DNA of 64,000 bases from Byssothecium circinans (taxonomy: Eukaryota > Ascomycota > Dothideomycetes > Pleosporales > Massarinaceae): assembly GCA_010015675.1 (NCBI GenBank), contig ML976981.1, forward strand, positions 1,498,149 through 1,562,148, written 5' to 3'. Shown in pieces: positions 58,066 to 64,000 of this stretch. The position numbers and the translations under genes were made by a program. Within the stretch, counting starts at the first letter, position 1. Every line of letters starts with the position of its first letter. Below the pieces are notes generated by a model. The model made no database searches. It was not told where the DNA came from and was given only the letters and a program-made list of their open reading frames with translations.

Positions 58066-58859
58066 TCACTGACGCCTGCCCATCCGACTAAACATAGAGG
58101 AACCTCGAGGGTTTACTTTCAGTGCGCCACGAGGCTCCAGCTCATCCCGACCTTCGCCCACAGCATATTTCAATGTCCCTGACGAGACGAGGATTAGCGA
58201 AACAAACAAACGAAAGGGAAAGGTACCAAGTCCACCTACCAATTCCCCAAAGCCTGAAACTATCGTAGATAGCCTCCCAAGATCCATTCGGCGCATGGAA
58301 CGTTTCATGCATGATACCCATATAAGGGAATCTTTTCGCATTGAATCTATCCTGACCTAAACGATGGGCAGCCGAATTGGCAAAAGCTCGAAGGCCTTTC
58401 AGGTCTTTCCAGTAAGACAACCATATCGTGGTGGTCCCTGCGGCGTCCGAGGTATCACAGAGGGTTGCGGAGCGGCCAAGGTCTGGCACGAGTGAGCAAG
58501 CTATCTGGCCTGTTGCGGCGCGGCTTACAAGTCCAATTGCTGCGATTGTTTTCGGCCTCGCGCCACATGTCCTTGAAGATTTGATCGATAATATCGGGAG
58601 TCCAACGGCGCTGCTTAATGTCGGTGAAGGAAGTGGTGAATAAGCCGCGGGTGTCGATGGTAGCCTTGAACATTCGGTACAAGAGCCAGAGTACGGGGAG
58701 CGATGCCGCGACTCGGGCTGGAAGGTATGCGAGACTGAGGAGCTGGAAGATGGCTCCGAAAGAGAGCCATGTCAAGATACCGAAGTCCCTCGTCTCGATT
58801 AGGTCGTAGTAGTTGTCCTGGAGATCTTGGATCGCGGATCGGACGCTTGAGAAACCCAT
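58066..58859 (-). CDS. DUF4188 monooxygenase-like protein
   Basis: Three exons, 58859-58529, 58482-58240 and 58178-58066, 228 residues. Residues ~28-62 are hydrophobic (LTWLSFGAIFQLLSLAYLP and PVLWLLYRMF), suggesting one or two membrane helices. The DUF4188 core follows: NRSNWTYLGRSATLCDTSDAAGTT-type block, TIWLSYWKDLKGLRAFANS, AAHRLGQDRF and YMGIMHETFHAPNGSWEAIY. These are the features of the fungal monooxygenase-like family, which has a dimeric ferredoxin-like fold; some members sit in secondary-metabolite clusters. The first intron is 46 nt with a CTCAC branch-like site. The tail after WGIG is short and basic. The gene is divergent from the sirtuin gene. Reaction and substrate are unknown. 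Confidence 0.78.
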
Positions 58860-59527
58860 GGTGTTGAAGGATGTCGTGTTCGTAAGTTCTCTGGTTCAGG
58901 TCAAGCTGTCCATCGTACGTCTGTGGAGCGTTGAAGAGCAAAGATCAGAACGGTGATCGAAAGATTGTGTCATAGTGGCTGAAGGGTCTTAGTGGGGAGG
59001 CGAAGGCACCTGCAGGGTGCGTAATGGGGTGCGGCACATGTCCATGCACCCTTACGGGGATCGTGCCTTCTCAAAACACACAGTTAATGAGTCGTTCCTC
59101 CCTCAAGCTCAATTCCTCCACATGTACCTCTTATAAACAAGCAGTCAACAAGCTGTAGATGGGTTTAAATTGAGAAATAGCTGTCAATGAATTGTTCTGA
59201 GAAGGTAGGATCCCTCTCGTGGACGAGAGGTACACACGTGACCACACCTCCAAAATGATACCTAGGTATGTATACCCATCGATTGTGAAGAGGGCACCTA
59301 GATTGCTGACTGTACCCACACTTAGTACTCCTATATCAAGAAAGCACATATATTTTTATCCATCAAGTGGGAATATCGGTCGGAGGTCCACTATATATGT
59401 CTAATATGCATTTCTGATTGGACCTCCAGCCCTGAGGCGTAGCACATCACGTGACCTACAACGAGCACATGCACTACATCATCCCACCCCCAAAAGACAC
59501 ACAAAACCCACAAACTCCCACCTCAGC
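58860..59527. promoter_or_regulatory. Divergent promoter, DUF4188-like/sirtuin genes
   Basis: 668 bp between divergent start codons. A C/A-rich leader precedes the sirtuin ATG. No specific site can be assigned; small open frames are not supported. Confidence 0.4.
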
Positions 59528-60512
59528 ATGCCCACCACCAATCCCCTCAACCAAAATCCCCCCTATTCCCCCTACTCCACCTTCGCCGATTCCCTGCAGG
59601 CCTCATCACGAGTCCTCTGCCTCATAGGCGCCGGCCTCAGCGCCCCCTCCGGCCTCGCAACCTGGCGTGGCACAAACGGCCTCTGGAACAACCACTCTAC
59701 AAAATCTCTCGCGTCGCCTAGGACATTCCGCGAGGACCCCGTTACTGTGTGGACGTTCTACCGCGAGCGGTTACTCGAGGCACTCGCGGCGCGGCCGAAT
59801 GCTGCGCATTATGCGTTGGCGGCGCTGGCGGGGTGGCATGGGGGATGGGTGACTGTTAGTCAGAATGTTGATGGTATGTATGTAGAGGATGAGTGTTAGG
59901 GGTTGATTGAGGGTTATGTGTGTTGGGCGGGGGAGTGGTGCAGTGTAGTGCAGTGTAGTGCAGTATAGTGGTGTACTGTATTGGAAAGCTGATGATATGC
60001 TAGGGCTTCTTGAGCAGACTGAGCATCCGAAGGAGAGGTTATTGGGTATTCACGGTAGTTTGAGGGTTGTGCGCTGCACGGAGACGGCGTGTGATTACAC
60101 CACTACCATCGACAAGCCAGAAGATCTCCCGTCCCTACTCTCACTATCTAATACTACTGCCCTTTCACGCCCGGTAACAGTATCCGACCTCCCTCATTGC
60201 CCTAAATGCGCAAGTCTACTACGCCCGGGAGTTGTGTGGTTCGGCGAGAGACTCGCTGCTGGTGCGCCAGATAGTATTGATGACTGGGTCGCGGAAGAAC
60301 CTATTGATCTGGTGATTGCTGCGGGGACGAGCTTGAATGTTTTCCCGGCGGCGGAGTGGGTGCATACGGCACGAGCGTGTGGAGCGGCGCTGGCTATTTT
60401 TGATACGGAGAGGGAGCATGGGTTGGTGGAGGAGTTGGAGGAGGGGGATTGGTTCTTTGAAGGGGATATTGCGGTTATTCTTCCTGGGATAGTGGATCTG
60501 CTCAGACAGTGA
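59528..60512 (+). CDS. Class III (SIRT5/CobB-type) sirtuin, NAD-dependent deacylase
   Basis: Two exons, 59528-59873 and 60004-60512, 284 residues. Sirtuins remove acyl groups from lysine using NAD. The NAD-binding motif is GAGLSAPSGLATWRG (residues 34-48), QNVDG borders the intron, and the catalytic His is H132 in GIHGSL. The zinc site is C140-x4-C145 with C181-x2-C184. GVVWFGE and the late AAGTSLNVFPAA block complete the Rossmann core. Tyr78 and Arg81 in WTFYRER occupy the Y-x-x-R positions that bind acidic acyl chains in SIRT5 (Y102/R105) and CobB, so desuccinylase/demalonylase activity is predicted by inference. No mitochondrial presequence is obvious. The 130-nt intron is unusually long for this window and contains a short tandem repeat. 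Confidence 0.9.
59939..59972 (+). repeat. Tandem cagtgtagtg repeat inside the sirtuin intron
   Basis: About three copies of a 10-bp unit (gcagtgtagt, with one change) lie before the 3' splice site of the sirtuin intron. The array accounts for part of the extra intron length. Confidence 0.6.
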
Positions 60513-63065
60513 CGTCGGGTAGGAGAATATTACCAGGTGTGCATTGCCTACGCGGGAGCCAAGGTCACGAAAGTGTAGAATAACAGTGATGCTGGATTGA
60601 TACTGCATCACATCTGCTTGACTGACCACTGCTTTCCAGGTTGTTGTCAAGCCCACGTCTCCCCAGCCATTAAACATGAACAAAGACCGCATTTCTCACC
60701 TCTTTCATCCGCCTCTTTGAACTCTTTGATGTAGTACATCATCTATACTTAGCTTGTTTTGTCATGCCGTGCTGCCCTCGCTGCCAGCCATATTTCAGCA
60801 TATACTGCCAACCAATTTATTTTGATTCGAGCTTTTTCGTTGTACGACACGCGAAAAGAAAAGCTGAGACTGGTACTGAGATGCGTCGTTTCAAACTCAC
60901 ATCTTGACTAAGAGGCGCGTGCCTGTCTTTCCCATTCCTGTGGTGTCAGGATGGCGATCCGTTGGGCTGGTAGCGCGCCCTTGCACAAGCAAGCCACGCA
61001 AGGATCACCGCTCCTTTCTCGGTCGTTACGGCGTGTACGGATACGTTGGTGAGATGAGTGTAAGCGTCATGTGTTTATATTCATGCGACAGCGGCGGCGT
61101 GGTATGGTGGGAGAGTAGAGACAAAGGTTTAGAGGAGTCTTTGTAGATCTTGTCTGATGGAGGTCCCGTGGCGTTCGCTTTGGTCTTTCGTGAAGCTGTA
61201 GTGATATTGATACAGGCGTGCGGTTACATCCTGAGTCCACTGTCTTGGAGAGCAAACGTGAGTTTTGTGGAATGGGAAGAATGTGGTTGCTATAGTAATA
61301 AGGCGAGGCCGAGAACGTTACAGCTATGCGGTGAATTGAGTTAGGCTCAGGTCGCATCTACTATGAGTAAAGTAGTCCGAGACATAAGAGTGCCACTGAT
61401 GGCTTCTAAGCTACTGTGGGCAATTCTAGAATCGTAACGTGTATGGAGTAGCCCGAGGGCATTCGGAGTATTGTGTGAATCCAGACCACAGCAAAGCGTC
61501 CGCGTGACAGACGGTAATGTGATCTCAGGTACGGAGTACCCATGTGCGAACTCCTGCCAACACGACACCTCCTCGCAAGATGAGACGGACAGCTCATTTC
61601 TCCATCCTCGCCGCCCCGGGAGACGAGTGGAGCCTCTCGGTCAAACTCCATGGTTCGTTCATGAACGATAATATGAAGTAATTTAACCATCCAGGATGCA
61701 AACAAGTTCCCGACTCTTTTCTTCCGTGTTTTCTGAGCCTCATCTCGTGCCGGCGCCACGATGTGTGCTAGGGTGAGGTTCCGCAGAGGATGCCTTGTGA
61801 CACGTGTGATGAGAGGGGTTTGTAGGCCACTCTATGCGCAACCGAAAACGAGAGGAGAGTTGTACAACAGCAGGCCGGACCATGGCTGGATCACGCCGCT
61901 TAGACAAGTAGAGAGCTGTTGTCCCAGGAGTCGTTGGTTCGAGTGACGGGAGAGACGGGTTGATGAGTTCGTCTGGCCGATATTCACAGCTGGATGATGA
62001 TGGTGCCGTCGGGCAGAACAAGGCCGAGACCGGGAATGACGACCAGGGCCGTGTGCGCGCTGTTACCGCTGGACCTGCCGTCCCCTGCCGATCCCCTGCC
62101 AAGTCTACCGGAAAAGCGAACACAACCTGGGGCAGATCTTCCCCGCCAAAAAAACGGGCGAATCAGCAAAAGCCGGGCTAATCTCAGCACCTCCCTTCAT
62201 CAAACGCTGCATCGCCGTCTTGATTGCCAGATTGCGAACAAACCCACAAAATGAGTCTGGGCCGCGACGGGCTGGTGAGCACTGAGCGGCCACGGTAGCT
62301 GCTGCCGCAAACGCTTGATATTCGATTGTGGACTGGCAGGCGCTGTTTGGAAGGCGCAGTGCTGGCTCCCTCGCAGAAGCAGAATGTAAACACAGCAGCA
62401 ACAAGGGCCGTGATGGCTGGCCTCGAGGGCCCTGTGAATGCAAGATAGCCTTCTTCTGTGCTGATTGCTGAGCGCCGAGTGCTGACGATGCCACCAAATT
62501 GGACTCATTTCACGATAAGATTGGTGAACGTCGGTGAATTTTCATCGCAAGATTGTCGCCTTCCCGCTCGTCGTCCAAGAGGCAGAGGCATGTGCACCTG
62601 CCGTCATGTGTTTCACGTTGGCTCTTGCCTCGCTTAATTTAACTCGCAGCCATAAACTGCCCTCGCCGCCATCACCACCACAATGCCCATCGTTTGATCT
62701 CCCACATTCCTTTGCCGGTCGAACTCGTCACCCTTGTGTAGCTTGTCTACCACACCCACGCTCTTTACTTTCTTCATCTGACTCTCGACACTCATTTGTC
62801 CCTGCGCGCCTCAGTCGCACATACAGTCGCCCCGACGCTCCCCATCCTGTATGTATCCCATTCGAGGCCTCGTATAGTGTGTCGGGCCACACGTTCCCTA
62901 GCTCTTCCACTTCTTTGATACAACTGTCATGCTCAAGTATAAATGAGCTGGCGAACCTCTTCCAAATGCATCTTCTAATTCCACGTAGTCAACCTGACAT
63001 ACCACCACCGTGATTCGAGATCCCAGCTGTTCAAGTCCAACCTAGCTCTTTCGAAACCATTCAAG
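60513..63065. other. Gene-free interval
   Basis: About 2.5 kb. Open frames on both strands (for example 61406-61759 -, 62105-62497 -, 62534-63013 +) have no domain. A ccccctgcc-type repeat lies near 62078-62102. The last ~500 bases are C/T-rich leader and promoter of the CAP gene. Confidence 0.45.
62938..62943 (+). promoter_or_regulatory. Possible TATA box of the CAP-family gene
   Basis: A TATAAA hexamer 128 bases before the ATG at 63066, followed by a C/T-rich leader (ccaacctagctctttcg). Spacing is reasonable for a fungal TATA element; motif evidence only. Confidence 0.45.
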
Positions 63066-64000
63066 ATGCGCTCCTCCGTTCTCCTCACATCCGCTCTGGC
63101 CGCGGGTGCTATCGCCGGTCCAATTGAGAGGCGCAAGTTGATTACTGAGACCCAAGTAACCACCGAGACCTATACCGTCTATGTTACCGCTGGCCAACCC
63201 ATCCCAACTGATGCCGATGCCGGCAACCACTACAGCCACAAATCTGGCCACAGGACGAGTTCGGCCGTTGCTTTCACCTCCAGTGCCGCGCCTGTGCCTG
63301 CCCCAGAGCCGTCGTCAGTTGTTCCGGAGGCCACTTCTTCTCCGCCACCATCCGTCCCGGTAGTCTACAGCACGGTTCAGATCCCTTCTAGCTCAAGCAC
63401 ACCTGTGCCGACAACCTCTCTCGCGCCCACTACTACCGCTGTGCCGACGACCTCCGCTGCGCCTACAACCACTGCTGCACCAGCACCGTCTAGCTCATCA
63501 ACCAGCCAGGCCCCAGCCCCTTCATCGTCAGCCCCATCGTACGGCGTGACGCATATCTCCGGAGAAATCCAGGCCACATTCTCTTCCGGCCCAGATTACC
63601 AGAACTCCGTTCTTTGGCACCACAACCGTGCCCGTGCCAACCACGGTGCCGGTAATCTTCAGTGGAGCACCGAGTGTGAGGCTGCTGCAAAGACCGCCGC
63701 TGAGTAAGTCCCCATCCTCCGCTCAACGGATTCCGCTGACTTCGTGATCCAGGTACTGCGACTTCGAGCACCACACTGTCAGCGGCCAGGGGCAGAATCT
63801 CTTCACTCTCTCTGGAAATGCTTACAACGTCACCGGTGGTATTACCGACTCCTGGTACAAGGGAGAGGCCGACATCTACAACTGGTGGGGACAGGAGCCA
63901 CCTCACGCCTCTGGAGACTCCAATTCCCTCGACATGGAGACGTTCGAGAAGTACGGCCACGCCACCCAGATGCTCTGGAAAGGCACCACCCACGTCGGCT
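63066..64000 (+). CDS. Secreted CAP/PR-1 (SCP) family protein, truncated by window end
   Basis: Exon 1 is 63066-63703 and exon 2 starts at 63753 (49-nt intron, GTAAGT...TCCAG); the gene runs past the window edge. A signal peptide covers about residues 1-18 (MRSSVLLTSALAAGAIAGP). Residues ~60-165 are Ser/Thr/Pro/Ala-rich, with many PTTT and PSSS units, likely a heavily O-glycosylated linker. The CAP domain starts near 182 with SVLWHHNRARANHGAGNLQWSTECEAAA and continues after the intron with YCDFEHHTVSGQGQNLF, ITDSWYKGEADIYNWWG and HATQMLWKGTTHVG. His and Glu residues of the CAP cavity are in place. Fungal members (Pry-like) bind sterols and fatty acids and are exported; some act in plant interaction. 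The C-terminal end cannot be judged. Confidence 0.9.

Noticed and set aside
61925..61955. ggttcgagt string resembling a tRNA T loop
   Set aside because: No matching acceptor, D or anticodon arms could be placed upstream at the right spacing.
1..64000. CRISPR array, bacterial operon or prophage
   Set aside because: Introns, tRNA introns and eukaryotic-only families show this is a fungal nuclear segment, and no direct-repeat/spacer pattern is present.

Overview
The window looks like a chromosome segment of a filamentous ascomycete. The evidence is short spliceosomal introns (about 45-85 nt, GT...AG, CTRAY-like branch sites), intron-bearing tRNA genes, and fungal families such as an AA9 lytic polysaccharide monooxygenase, SEC16, NEO1-type flippase, RRP36, 2EXR/F-box-like, TRI12-like MFS and DUF4188. 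TpA-rich decayed blocks and stop-bearing pseudogenes suggest RIP-type mutation. A Dothideomycete (Pleosporales) is my best guess, from the overall feel of the families and not from any search.

Layout. 1-6.4 kb: an AT-rich decayed left edge, the AA9 gene, an intron-containing tRNA-Glu and a non-coding array of about 127-bp units. 6.4-16.6 kb: divergently transcribed housekeeping trafficking genes, a NEO1-like P4-ATPase (-) and SEC16 (+). 18.2-25.9 kb: an accessory block with a broken gene, a STAND/NACHT-like gene lacking a visible P-loop (-), and a divergent AAA ATPase with a Lys-rich tail (+). 26.0-27.3 kb: a membrane-anchored acyl-CoA-binding protein (Atg37/ACBD5 type). 27.3-29.8 kb: RIP-like AT-rich duplicates and coding debris. 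29.9-34.1 kb: a 2EXR/F-box-like gene (-) and a seven-exon MFS gene (+), divergent, with a 153-bp foldback element between them. 37-38.4 kb: a disordered protein of unknown function. 41.4-49.2 kb: a GT8-like transferase, a BTB protein, RRP36 and an FCP1-homology protein. 49.8 kb: a degenerate tRNA-Ile. 51.9-54.4 kb: a DUF255/thioredoxin-domain protein. 55.6-57.7 kb: remnants of an alpha-oxoamine synthase and an MFS transporter. 58.1-60.5 kb: a DUF4188 monooxygenase-like gene (-) and a SIRT5-type sirtuin (+). 63.1 kb to the end: a secreted CAP/PR-1 protein cut by the window edge.

Most intact genes are core functions: membrane lipid asymmetry, ER export, rRNA processing, acyl-CoA binding and NAD-dependent deacylation. 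They are interleaved with accessory or decaying islands. Exon joins were made by hand from splice consensus and frame; each complete model adds up to a whole number of codons. The least certain join is the first intron of the STAND-like gene. I did not find a clearly new multi-gene system. The best candidates for follow-up are the divergent STAND-like/AAA pair, the foldback element at 31.4 kb, the FCP1-like protein with an altered catalytic motif, and the decayed MFS/alpha-oxoamine synthase pair.
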